Shown here: positions 1-10,078 of the stretch, in pieces
Position numbering within the stretch: the first letter of the stretch is position 1
Layout of the letters: each line of letters begins with the position of its first letter
NCBI GenBank assembly: GCA_021399435.1
Contig: JAJTUP010000007.1
Location: forward strand, 372,001-436,000
DNA length: 64,000 nucleotides
Direction of reading: 5' to 3'
Source of the DNA: Diaporthe sp. PMI_573
Lineage: Eukaryota; Ascomycota; Sordariomycetes; Diaporthales; Diaporthaceae
The notes under the pieces: model-generated
Databases searched by the model: none
What the model was told of the DNA's origin: nothing
The model's input: the letters and a program-made list of their open reading frames with translations, nothing else
Position numbers and translations under genes: made by a program

Positions 1-2032
1 TCGAGAGACTCAGCAGCGGCGACAGCATAATGTAGGTTGGTGCCACAGCTGACCAGTGTAAGCTGGTAGTCTGGGTGATCCTGTATGATATAAGCACCTC
101 GCCGAACCTGATTCCTGTCTGTATTTGGAACTGGGCCTGTGGGATCCCGAGCGATGGATAGCATGGTTGGACGTTTGTCCGACGATAACGCGATTGTCCA
201 TGCCCCGATGAGCTCTTCAGCATCACAGGGGCGAATGTAGCAGAGGTTTGGCATGGCCCGGTAGAGAGAATCAACTTCAACTGGTTGATGTGTCGGCCCG
301 TTTTGGCCCTCCTCTGCCTACGAGTCAATACTTGGTCTCACTTCCAGCCATTATTTTGTGAGGTAACTTACGGAATGAGTCGTGGGTTGCGATGTGAATG
401 ACCGGAAGGTCACTTAATGCTCCCATACGTACACCGGGTGCCGCCTGCAGAAAGTCTGAGTATCAGCGAGGTTCTGATAGTGAGAAAGGGACAGCATTGA
501 ATCCTTACATAAAGATAGAACATGAAGAAAGTGGCTGTGATGGGGATAAATGTCCCCGGGTTGTAGGCCGCCATCCCATTCGCTATGGAAGCCATGGCGT
601 GCTCCCTGATGCCATTCCGCAGGTAGCGGCCTTTATACCCCGTCTGAGGTAGGAAAACATCATCTATCGAGTAGGACACCATGTTCGAATTGACGAGGTC
701 GGCACCCCCGCCACAAAGTGAAGGTATGGCAGCCCACAGCTTTTCCAGAATGCTGCCATTTGTTTCCCGTATCGCCTTCCCCGCAAAGGCCTTGCTGTCA
801 ATTGCTGATAATAATGATATGCCATCGTTTACGTTCTTATTGAGTCTTTTCTCAAAGGCAGCTGCTTCTTTGGGGTATTGTTTCAAGTACTGGGCCCGTC
901 GGGCTTCCCATTCCTGCTGAAGGCGAATTCCGTGCTGTCGTCGGTCGCGGAACAGAGCAAGTGCATCGGGTGGGACGACGTGGGTGGATTCAGGATCCAA
1001 CCCTGCAAGCTGCTTGGATCTAGCAATGCTTTCCTTGTCGAAAGCTCCGTGATGTGCTTTGTGTGTCCCTGCTGTCGACGTCCCTACGCCGATTACCGTC
1101 CTTATGTTGATAAACACGGGCTTCCCTTTGCAGGCTTTCGCAAGCTTCAAAGCTCCCACAATCGTCTCGACATCGGTGTTGCCGTCCTGAACGTTTATGA
1201 CTTCCCATCCCTGTGATTGCATCTTGGCATTGATATCTTCAGTGTTGATCCAGTCCAGTGGACCGTCGCAAGTTACGGCATTGTTGTCGTAGATGAGAAC
1301 AAGATTGTCGAGCTGCAGATGGCCAGCAAGGGAGATGGCTGTCAGAGACCATGGTTAGCTGCTCGGTCTTGTTACGGTCTCTAGCAGAAAGAGGCATACC
1401 TTCCAGTGCAACGCCTTCCATGAGACACCCATCGCCCGTTGTGCACCATATTGTTGACTGAATAAGCTCGCATCCGGGCTTGTTGAAATTGGCAGCCAAA
1501 TTCTTGGAGGCAATGGCCAACCCAACGGCATTTGCCACACCCTGTCCTAGAGGCCCCGTCGTCACCTCAACAGCGGGAGCTTGGCGCTCTGGGTGGCCGT
1601 GACACAGGGTGTGGTACCCATTTTCCTTGGGGCTGCCGTAGCCTTTGAGCTCATCGATTGTCCAAGCATCGTATCCCACCAAGTAGTTCATCACATAAAG
1701 GAACATGCTCGCGTGGCCTATCAAACAACAAGTCAGCTCGGTGTGGCAGTTGGAAAATTGGTGCGGTCATTACCATTGGATAGTACAAACCGGTCTCGGT
1801 CAAACCACTCAGGGTCGGCCGGATTGTAGCGCATAACGTACTTCCACAGAGCGACTCCGATTGCAGCCATTCCCAAAGCCGAACCACCGTGGCCGCCTCC
1901 ATTTTGCGTGCATATATCAAACACAAGATTGCGAATTGCTAGCACAGCTGCTTCGTCGTCGCACCCAAGTGCTGCACATTGCTCCAGTCCATTTGCGGTG
2001 GCTTCTACGCCAAGCTTCGTCTCCTTTGTCAT
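1..2032 (-). CDS. Transketolase family protein, dihydroxyacetone-synthase-like (3' end outside window)
   Basis: Thiamine-diphosphate enzyme that moves two-carbon ketol units between sugar phosphates; the dihydroxyacetone-synthase branch is peroxisomal and accepts formaldehyde. I join five exons: 2032-1774, 1717-1400, 1338-509, 444-372 and 313 to the left edge, all with GT..AG introns. Visible motifs are GHGGSALG near residue 48, the ThDP/Mg site GDGCLMEG, GIREHAM, and HDSFQEGQNGPTHQPVE in the pyrimidine domain. The asparagine-containing GQNGPTHQP and GGADLVNSN segments look closer to fungal DHAS-like proteins than to housekeeping transketolase, but that is from memory of the family. The ATG at 2032 follows an in-frame GTG at 2038. 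It is divergent from the SDR gene at 2532. The C-terminus, which would show any peroxisomal signal, is outside the window. Confidence 0.85.
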
Positions 2033-2531
2033 ATTCACGATGTCGATTGCGACATGAGCAAAACCTCATACGGCTTCCAGTAGCCAGAATTCGCTATTCG
2101 ACGCAGAGCGCTTACTTATTGACATATTTCGGACGTTGATGTTCCATGTGATGTTCGTCACTTACACAGGTACGCCTACTTCCGAACTTGCTTGCAGGGA
2201 TTGGCCCAGCTTGCGGCGACAGGGCATCCGGGATTTGAATTCCGAGCGCTAGAGAATCGGGTTTGCGGCCAATTCGGGACCAGGGTCCCGGCCAGTAGGA
2301 TCCTGTGAGAAGCGTTGTTCTCCAGTGGTGACGGATTCCGGTTGGCCACGATCAAGATGTTGGGCTGCGTGATGCGTCTTGCCAGTTTTAGAAGCCTAGA
2401 GAAAAAGCCCAGTTTGGTCCATTACTCAAGTCGTCGGCTTTTGAAGATCCGTGTGCTTTTTTGCTTGCTAGGTATCACTTTTGTTATTTTCTACTGTACT
2501 TGCCATCGATATCTTGCCCTCAGCCTCAAAG
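2033..2531. promoter_or_regulatory. Divergent promoter region, transketolase / SDR
   Basis: This 499-bp gap separates two divergent starts. It contains a perfect dyad at 2275-2290 (CGGGACC-AG-GGTCCCG, also a CGG-N10-CCG pair) and a second CGG-N10-CCG pair at 2229-2244. The second lies in a block resembling one at 9422. A binding role is inference. Confidence 0.45.
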
Positions 2532-3562
2532 ATGGGCAGCACTTTGACTGACCAAGATGGTACTCCTTACCTTACCAGATCTGTCCAAGACCTGTTCTCC
2601 CTGAAAGGTCGGGTCACGGTCATCACCGGTGGGGCACGAGGAATCGGATTGGCATGGGCATTTGCCTGTGCTGAAGCTGGCAGTGACATCGCAATTCTTG
2701 ACCGTCTGGAGGAGCCGCATGAACACTTCTCTAAGCTCACGACGGATTTCGACGTAAAGGTCAAGTTGTACTCGTATGGACACTTTTCCCCTTTGGCCGA
2801 ATATTATGAAGCTACCGTAGCATGCATACTGACCACCTCGCAGGACTGATGTGACGAACTATTCCTTACTCGAGCAAACATTTGCAGAGGTCGTAAAGGA
2901 TTTCGGTCGAATTGACGGCCTGTAATGGACCCCACCCCATCACTCATGTCGGCATGTTCACTCTAACCTTTCACTGCGTAGCATCACTGCTGCCGGGATC
3001 TGCCCAGACCAGCCGTTCCTAGACCGAAAGCCTGAAGATGTGGCCCGCTGCTTCAACATCAACTCAATCGGAACTTATTATACGGCCCAGCTCACGGCAA
3101 GGCAGATAGTGAAGCAGGATGAAGGCCTAAGTAAACCCAGGGGAGGATCGATGGTCTTCATCGCGTCCATCGCAGCGCGATGGTCCAGCAAGGCTCAGTA
3201 CATCAGCGATTATTGTGCAAGCAAAGGAGCAGTCGTTGCTCTCGCCTCCCAGCTTGGTTGCGAGCTCGCTAGTCGTGGCATCCGTGTCAACTCCATTTCC
3301 CCCGGGTATGTTCCGTCTGCTTGACTGCTTGTGCCATGTCAAGGCTGACACTATTAGATACGTTGATACGGATATGACGCGGACCATTTCCGATACGAGG
3401 CCTGGGCTGCACGAGGTTTTCTTGTCTGAGCCGCCAATGAAGCGAATGGCTGATCGTGTAGATTTGAAAGGTGCGGCTGTCTTTCTGCTCAGCGATGCGA
3501 GTGCTTACATGACATCGGCGGATTTGCTCATCACCGGAGGAATGCATGCTGGCAGGATTTAA
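2532..3562 (+). CDS. Short-chain dehydrogenase/reductase, arabinitol-dehydrogenase/sorbose-reductase-like
   Basis: NAD(P)-dependent classical SDR, predicted 282 residues from exons 2532-2773, 2844-2921, 2982-3305 and 3358-3562, all in phase. The cofactor motif TGGARGIG lies near residue 33 and the active-site YCASK near the middle, with an upstream serine in FIASIAAR. SPGYVDTDM follows the active site as expected. The N-terminal LFSLKGRVTVITGG and EPHEHFSKL segments resemble fungal polyol dehydrogenases that interconvert arabinitol or sorbose and ketoses. Substrate cannot be fixed by sequence. An in-frame codon at 2481 precedes the ATG, but the chosen start gives the usual SDR length. It lies beside a transketolase-type gene and near a polyol dehydrogenase and sugar porter, so a pentose/polyol role fits. 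Confidence 0.82.
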
Positions 3563-4226
3563 TACATTCGTTCCGGTTGGAAGAATTTCCTAAATTGAAA
3601 CACTATATGATGTAATCAGCGAGAGGTCGATCCGAAAGATAGGACTTGTTGGAATTATCTAAGTTCTGGGCTGAGGGCTCACCTACACTATCTCTTGGCG
3701 TGCACACAGACTCTGCACACGGTTCAAGTACACGGGATTGTGACGGAGGTTTTCGCACTGCCTTTTCAGGTATTCCATCACCTTCAAATGATGATTTCAG
3801 GACTTTGAGGTCAAGTTTATGTGTATTTCAGTGCATGCCAGTGCTTTTTCAGACGATGATCTTGCAAATTAACTCTGCCGATTAATGTACCATAGGAGGA
3901 ACGAATTGCCTTGAAGTATGCTGGTTCTCTTCTTGTTTTTCGTGTACTTCCCGCTCTAGTTAGCTGTGCCCCTGTCGCCTAGTGGTCCGCTTTCCAGTAC
4001 GTCTCGATAGTTGCGTGTCGACTGGATTTGACGCTTTCCAGACTGGCCGTGCTCAACCTGAAAATAACGTCAGACATCCAATGACAAATGCATATGCCGG
4101 AAACTAGAACCCGGACTCCCAAGTTCTTCGAGAATATTTAATGGCATTGATATCATATCACTTGAGACCTACACAATAATCCACAGAACAGGCCTGCGTA
4201 CGAGAAAGCTCAAGGCAACATTTGAA
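3563..4226. other. Intergenic, no gene seen
   Basis: Between two genes on the same strand. Short reading frames here have no recognisable motif or splice partners. The last 100 bp before 4227 would hold the promoter of the PRISE-type reductase. Nothing else is supported. Confidence 0.5.
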
Positions 4227-5491
4227 ATGGCACACGCACTTATCATCGGAGCCTCCGGCATCTCCGGGTGGTCTCTTCTCAATCAGACCAGGACCTACCC
4301 CACCCCCACGACGTTCTCTCGGATTACTGGCACTACTAATCGGCCTTTCACCTTGGAGCAAGCCCACATCCCACAAGACAGCCGTGTGCAGATCGTCTCC
4401 GGGATTGACTTCACCAAGCCAGTGGAGGATGTTGCCAAGACCCTGAAGCAGAAGATTCCGGACGTTGCCTCGGTTTCCCACGTTTTCTTCACTGGTAAGC
4501 CGCGCTATCAGTTGTTATTCCTGAAGACGAGAGTTTACTAAAGCCCACCAAAGCGTACATCCAAACGGGTGACCACCAGTCGCTCAAGGAGGTCAACACC
4601 AGCCTCTTGGAGACTGCGATGCGAGCCGTCGAGGAGGTGGCACCCTCACTCCAGGTGGTCATCCTGCAGACTGGGGGGAAAGGGTCAGGAGTACCGGACC
4701 AACCCCCTGGTTGAATACCTATGAGCTAACTGGTATAAAGCTATGGTCTCGAGTTTCCAAAAGACGTCAAGATTGTGCCGCCGCTGAAGGAGAGCTATCC
4801 CCGCATCCCGGAGCCATGGGCGAGCAAGATCTTCTACTACACGCAGTACGACATGCTCAAGCAATTATCACGAGGAAAGTCATGGACATTTTCTGAGATC
4901 CGCCCAGACGGAATTGTGGGTTTCACACCCGCGTCTAATGCAATGAACATGGCCCAGGGCATCGCCATATACCTGACCATCTACCGTGAGGTAAAGGGGG
5001 CAGGTGCCGCGGTACCTTTTCCAGGCAGTTCTCACGGCTACAAATCCACGCATCACGATACCTTCCAGGACATCTTGTCAAGGATTGAGATTTACGCTGC
5101 TCTCAATCCCGCCAAGTGCGGAGACGGGGGAGTATTCAACGCCACGGACGGCAGGACGGTGACGTGGGCCGAGGTCTGGCCGCGGCTGTGCGAGCATTTT
5201 GGGCTCGTTGGCCAGGGCCCTTCTGAGGGCTCTGAGCCGGTTGAAGCCTTTGTCAAGGGCAACCGGGCTGCATGGACAGCCCTGGCCAAGAAGCACAACC
5301 TCAAAGAATCAGTCATCGATGAGCAGGGATGGGGGCACCTCCATTTCATGATGGTGGATTTTGATTTTGACCGGGAGTTTGATATGTCTCGGGCTCGTGA
5401 AGTTGGATTCCATGAAGACATCGACACGGTTGAGGGATACATTGTAGCTTGGGACCGCATGCGGGCAGCTAAGATTCTGCCTCCGTTGTGA
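4227..5491 (+). CDS. PRISE-type NAD(P)-dependent reductase (iridoid synthase / progesterone 5-beta-reductase-like SDR)
   Basis: Rossmann-fold reductase of the extended-SDR PRISE group; members reduce activated C=C bonds in enones, and fungal members occur in secondary-metabolite and catabolic loci. Exons 4227-4494, 4554-4683 and 4741-5491 join in phase to 382 residues. The cofactor motif GASGISG sits at residues 8-14. The joined sequence reads LQTGGKGYGLEF, the PRISE catalytic region with YG, and then RIPEPWASKIFYYTQYD and WTFSEIRPDGIVGF, both typical of the family. The second donor is GTCAGG rather than GTAAGT, but it is the only choice that keeps the YG motif. It ends 299 bp from the convergent Gfo/Idh/MocA gene. 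Substrate unknown. Confidence 0.8.
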
Positions 5492-5790
5492 TTTTCTAGT
5501 CCATAGGAAATGAGGAAACATATCATCTCAATGCGTCGATTTTCGATTGGCACTTTTCAAAAGCTCGTCTACCTAGTACATCAGTGGCGATCCGTGACGG
5601 CTGACACCTTGTACGGTACCGAAATGTTACGAACATGTGGTCTTAGGTCAGGCCAGCAAGCCGGAAGATATGAGACCATCAAAATGCTTCCCTACGTCCG
5701 GAGGCTTCGAACTGGACACAAATTTAATAAAACATCTTAGCACCTCCTGGAAAGCATTTGTTGTCATCGGCCTAGAATTATCATGAGATT

Positions 5791-6921
5791 CTATGTACCT
5801 ATGCGGCGGCCGCTCTCATCAAAATGTATCTTTTGGCCTGTGGTAAGACTCTCCCTCAACGCGGTAGCAATTTCCACAGCTTTCACCGCACCATTCAGTG
5901 CAAAGGGCAAGTCCGTGTCATCGAGGCAGGAAGCAGTGAACTCGTTTGCCTCCGTGACAAAAGCGTGTTCGAACCGCCCATAGTAGTCTGCAGGCAACTG
6001 TCGACGGATGCCTCCCACCTCGTGCATCTCCACAAGTGATTCCGCGGGGTGGCCATTGACCACCAGCTTTCCCTTGGTACCGATAATCTCCGACATGTCG
6101 TGCTGCCCCGCCGCCATGATACGCGAGGTGAACAATTGAGCAAGCTTGCCGCCCCAGAACTCAATAATAGCAACACCGTTGTCCACGTCCCCGAGCTCCG
6201 CCAGCTCTGGATGGACGGCACATACCCCGCTTGCCGAGACGCTCTTCACGACCAGATCCTCCCCAAGGAACCAGAGACATAAGTCGATGTCATGTACGTT
6301 GAGGTCGAGGAAGACGCCACCGCTTGCTCTGACGTAGGGGAGGAAGAACCCGGTGGGGTTGAGCATGTCGCATGTCTGGGACCGAAACACAATGGGCTTC
6401 CCGATTGCGCTCGCCCTAATCTTGGCACAAGCTTTTCTGTAGGAATCATCGAAGCGGCGGGAGAAGGCGCAGAGCACCTTGAGGTGTGGCTTCTTAGCTG
6501 CAGCGTCGACCACGGATTGAGACTGTGGTGGCAATTTTCACTGTTGTAAGCCAAACACAGTCATGGCATGCATATTCTGGGACCAGTAGCTCACAATTTC
6601 TGCACTAATACTGAGTGGCTTTTCGCAAAGAACGTGTTTGTCTTGCTCGATAGCCTTGAGGGCTTGATCTGCATGTGCTCCGGCGACGGTGGCAATAACG
6701 ACTGCCTCCAGCCCTGCGTGTTGCAAGAACTTATCGTAATCGGTGTAAATGGTTGCGCCATGTGGCTGGAGCTGCTGATAGCCCCATTCTGATTCCCGTT
6801 CATCGAAAGCCCAAGCAGCGACCACATCGGCTCGGAATGTACGTTCCAAGAAGTTCGTGGCGTGTCGACGGCCCATGCGACCTAGGCCGACAATGCCAAC
6901 CTGTAGCTTCTTTTGAGCCAT
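5791..6921 (-). CDS. Gfo/Idh/MocA family oxidoreductase (inositol-2-dehydrogenase-like)
   Basis: NAD(P)-dependent oxidoreductase of sugars or inositols, predicted 352 residues from exons 6921-6595 and 6522-5791. The N-terminal Rossmann motif is GIVGLGRMGRRHA (residues 9-21), followed by the catalytic-region CEKPL near residue 100. The C-terminal domain has GGVFLDLNVHDIDLCLW, the family's DxxxHDxD segment. The intron 6523-6594 is bounded by GTGAGC and CCACAG and removes an in-frame stop. The gene is divergent from the sugar porter at 7494; the shared promoter carries CreA-like boxes. Inositol, xylose or glucose derivatives are all possible substrates. Confidence 0.85.
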
Positions 6922-7493
6922 GGATATCTACTGCATGCAGCCATGCGATTCAATAAGTTGAGGATACAAATGCCGTGCTGGGGATCGTCCAGGCTGAGCC
7001 AAACTTTATTTGAATTGAGGCGTATGATCTGTTGAATGAAGCTCCCGGAAAATATATTCCGTGCCTGTGGACATTTTCACTGCCCCAGCAGACGACCGAA
7101 TATGGCGCATGATGCTCTGGGACCCCACCGTCTGACGAGGACATCTGGAATAACCCCAGATTCTTCCCTGTCGGAAGGTTCACAACATCAAGACTTTCCC
7201 CAGAGTTTCCCCAGCCTTCTCCGCAAAATGGGGGGATCCGCCATTCTTGGCTGGCGACTTTCTGGCATGCGTACGGCAGGTTCAGTATCACCATACATTG
7301 CACCCATGAACGAATTATATGAAAAGGTTTTATTTCCCACACATCCCCTTTCTCGTAGTATAAATGTCTCCCCAGCCATACATCATTTTGAGAGCCATAT
7401 TCTCCTCACACTTTGGTTCTACTTCCGAAATTGCCCCTTGCCATAACAAAGCCTCGTCGTTTGCCTTGTGTCTTGCCGAAACTCCATAGCACG
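6922..7493. promoter_or_regulatory. Divergent promoter with six CreA-like CTGGGG boxes
   Basis: Boxes reading CTGGGG or its complement CCCCAG lie at 6978, 7083, 7154, 7198, 7209 and 7370. This matches the SYGGRG consensus of the fungal carbon-catabolite repressor CreA. About 0.3 would be expected by chance in this length. A TATA-like TATAAA lies at about 7360. Repression of the sugar porter and the oxidoreductase by glucose is therefore inferred. Confidence 0.6.
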
Positions 7494-8966
7494 ATGTGGC
7501 TCCATGATGTCCAAGGCACAGCATTAACTTCATGGATAACATTTGCGGCAGGCACTGGCTTCGCCCTCTTTGGGTATGACCAGGGAGTGTTCGGCGCCGT
7601 CCTCACAAATGAGTCTTTCGTCAAGACTTTCGACAATCCAAGTCCGAGCCTCCAGGGACATATAACTGCCACGTATGACCTTGGTTGCTTCGCAGGCGCC
7701 ATTCTCACCATGTGGCAAGGGAACAAGTATGGAAACCGCCGAATCATCCTGACAGGCTCCATCATCTTGGTCATTGGAGCGATTCTTCAGACAGCGGCAT
7801 ACCATGTTCCCCAGATGATCATTGGGAGATTCATTGCCGGTGTCGGCAACGGCATGAATACGGCATCGATCCCCGTCTGGCAGTCAGAAACAGTACCGGC
7901 CAAACACCGGGGCCACGTCATGGTGCTTCAACTGGCCCTGAACCAAGTCGGCAACGTGACCTCTCAATGGATCAACTACGGCATGACTTTTATTGCAACT
8001 AACAGCGTGGCCTGGAGATTTCCTCTTGCTTTCCAAATCTTCTTCGCCGCGCTGACGATTGTCCTGGTTCCTTTGCTACCGGACTCGCCGCGGTGGCTAG
8101 TATTGAAGAACCGCAACGACGAGGCCCTTGAGGTCATCCGGCGGCTCGGGGGCCCGCGCCGCTCCGAGGACGAGAACCGTGAGATATGCACGGCTATCCA
8201 ACAGAATGTCGAACATGAGATGAGCATGGGAAAACTCACCATCAAAAGCCTCTTGAAGCGGGACAGCTTACATACAACCCGACGAATTCTGCTCGGAGCT
8301 GGGACGCAATTCATGCAACAGTGGTGTGGTATCAACGCTATACTATACTATCTCCCTGTCGTGTTCGCCTCGTTGGGACTAGACCGCAACCTCTCAGTCA
8401 TCCTGTCGTGCTGCAACGCCATGAATCTTCTCATATCAACCTGTTTCGGAGCCTTGTACGTCGAGAGGGCCGGGCGCAAGAAGATGATGTTTTGGGGTGC
8501 CATCGGACAGTCTTTGTGCTACGCCCTGGTTGCCATTGGCCTCGCCCTCGGGGGCAAGCAGTGGGAGGCGGTGGCTGTTACTTTCGTCTTCGGCTTTATG
8601 ACGGCGTTCGGCTTGTCATGGATTGCAGTCCCTTGGATGTACCCCGCTGAAATCAACACTCAACGCATGCGAATTGCTGGTGCGGGTATCGCCACGGCTA
8701 CAAACTGGATCACCAATTACGCTGTGGTCCTCATTACGCCAATTGGAATTGCCAATATTGGTTGGAGATACTACATCCTTTACGCTGTGCTTAATGCCGC
8801 ATTCGTTCCAATCGTCCAAATATTTTACGTGGAAACAGCTGGGAAAAGTCTGGAAGACATTGACCGACTGTTTGAGGGACACTCATCGGAACTGTCTGCA
8901 TCCGACGACAACAGTGGGCGTGAAGAGGATAAAGAGGTTTCCGTTGCACATGTCGACGATGCGTGA
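7494..8966 (+). CDS. MFS sugar porter
   Basis: Proton-coupled hexose/polyol porter of the plasma membrane, 490 residues from the ATG at 7494, intronless. An in-frame upstream start at 7413 would add 27 residues without the usual sugar-porter start, so I use MWLHDVQG. Twelve hydrophobic segments are apparent. Family signatures are FGYDQGVFG in TM1, GNRRIILTGS after TM2, the loop PDSPRW, QQWCGINAILYY in TM7 and a variant ETAGKSLEDIDRLF at the end. The C-terminal tail is acidic and hydrophilic. It is expressed away from the oxidoreductase gene, from a promoter rich in CreA-like boxes. Confidence 0.9.
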   Translation: MWLHDVQGTALTSWITFAAGTGFALFGYDQGVFGAVLTNESFVKTFDNPSPSLQGHITATYDLGCFAGAILTMWQGNKYGNRRIILTGSIILVIGAILQTAAYHVPQMIIGRFIAGVGNGMNTASIPVWQSETVPAKHRGHVMVLQLALNQVGNVTSQWINYGMTFIATNSVAWRFPLAFQIFFAALTIVLVPLLPDSPRWLVLKNRNDEALEVIRRLGGPRRSEDENREICTAIQQNVEHEMSMGKLTIKSLLKRDSLHTTRRILLGAGTQFMQQWCGINAILYYLPVVFASLGLDRNLSVILSCCNAMNLLISTCFGALYVERAGRKKMMFWGAIGQSLCYALVAIGLALGGKQWEAVAVTFVFGFMTAFGLSWIAVPWMYPAEINTQRMRIAGAGIATATNWITNYAVVLITPIGIANIGWRYYILYAVLNAAFVPIVQIFYVETAGKSLEDIDRLFEGHSSELSASDDNSGREEDKEVSVAHVDDA

Positions 8967-10078
8967 GGCCAAGGCTATGGAATTGTTTACTGGAGATGTG
9001 GAATTTCAGGAGGAGAAGTTGCTTGACGTGAAATTTGATTTTACTTGTTTCTGGTCGAATAGGCGTCCTTTCTCTCGCTTGTTTTTTTATCTGGATTTTC
9101 TTTCCCGTCTTCTTCGTTTCCTGTTCGTGTTCCTGGAGTCAGTTGATCAGGAACTCGCCAATGCATTTGCTCTCAAAAATAAACCAGAGTGAACCAGAAT
9201 ACTGTAGTCGTGTAATCTAGTCACGGCACGGTGCCTTACCATGGGGGAGTTAGAACGGGGATGATAGTGTTGATTGTGTGTGTTCGTATAATTCCTTAAC
9301 ACGCGTACAATTGCCCACTTCCCGTGGCTAGTGTCGAGCTAATATTTACGCGTATTAACTAACCCCCTTGGCCATGCACGCATGGTGGATCTCGTTTAGA
9401 CTGGAGACTGGGCGTCTGCTCGGATTTCAAATTCCGAACGCTACGATCAGCCGCCCGGCATGAGCCGCCTCTGCCAGCTCGGACATCGTGAAAACATCGA
9501 TCGCTCTGAGAGACCAGCCAACCATCGTCCCCGCAATTCTTTGTCTCCTAAGGGCCATCTCGTCAGGCCCAGTGGCCCAGTCGGGCATTCACGCAAGCCC
9601 ACGTCCTCCATCATCCTTCCCGCTGATCTCGGCCGGCAGCCTTGGGAATGCTCCGTGACTGAATCGGTGAGTGAAGCGGATCCTTGGCCCCTAGTCACAC
9701 TCGCTGCGAACACGACTTTGGCACAGTGTCAGACACACCTCTTAAGGCCTGCCGCAGGATACCGACACGTTTAGAGCGAGTCAACGAGTCCGAGCATCCA
9801 TGCGCTGGGCTGCTATATCCAGACTGTGTTGTAGAAGCTTACAGTCACGTTCTAACAGCAAGCCCTCAAACTCAAGGTGCACCAAATGAACGACAGAATT
9901 TGGCGGCCAAGACGTAATAGCTACATCTCTTGTCGACCCCGCAAGCCTCCTAGAATTTGTAATCATACCTTCGTCTTGTGCTTCATGATCCTTTCGGCCC
10001 GTCTTAAAATTGCTATGTTCCACAGAAGCCTCAATCGTTGACGTCTAGGTCGAGTCTCGCTCAAGACCGGCGAGCACT
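8967..10078. other. Intergenic, about 1.1 kb, no gene seen
   Basis: Contains the 3' flank of the porter gene and the upstream region of the regulator at 10079. A palindromic CGG-N10-CCG pair lies at 9421-9436 inside a block that resembles 2231-2251. Reading frames here lack recognisable domains. Confidence 0.45.
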
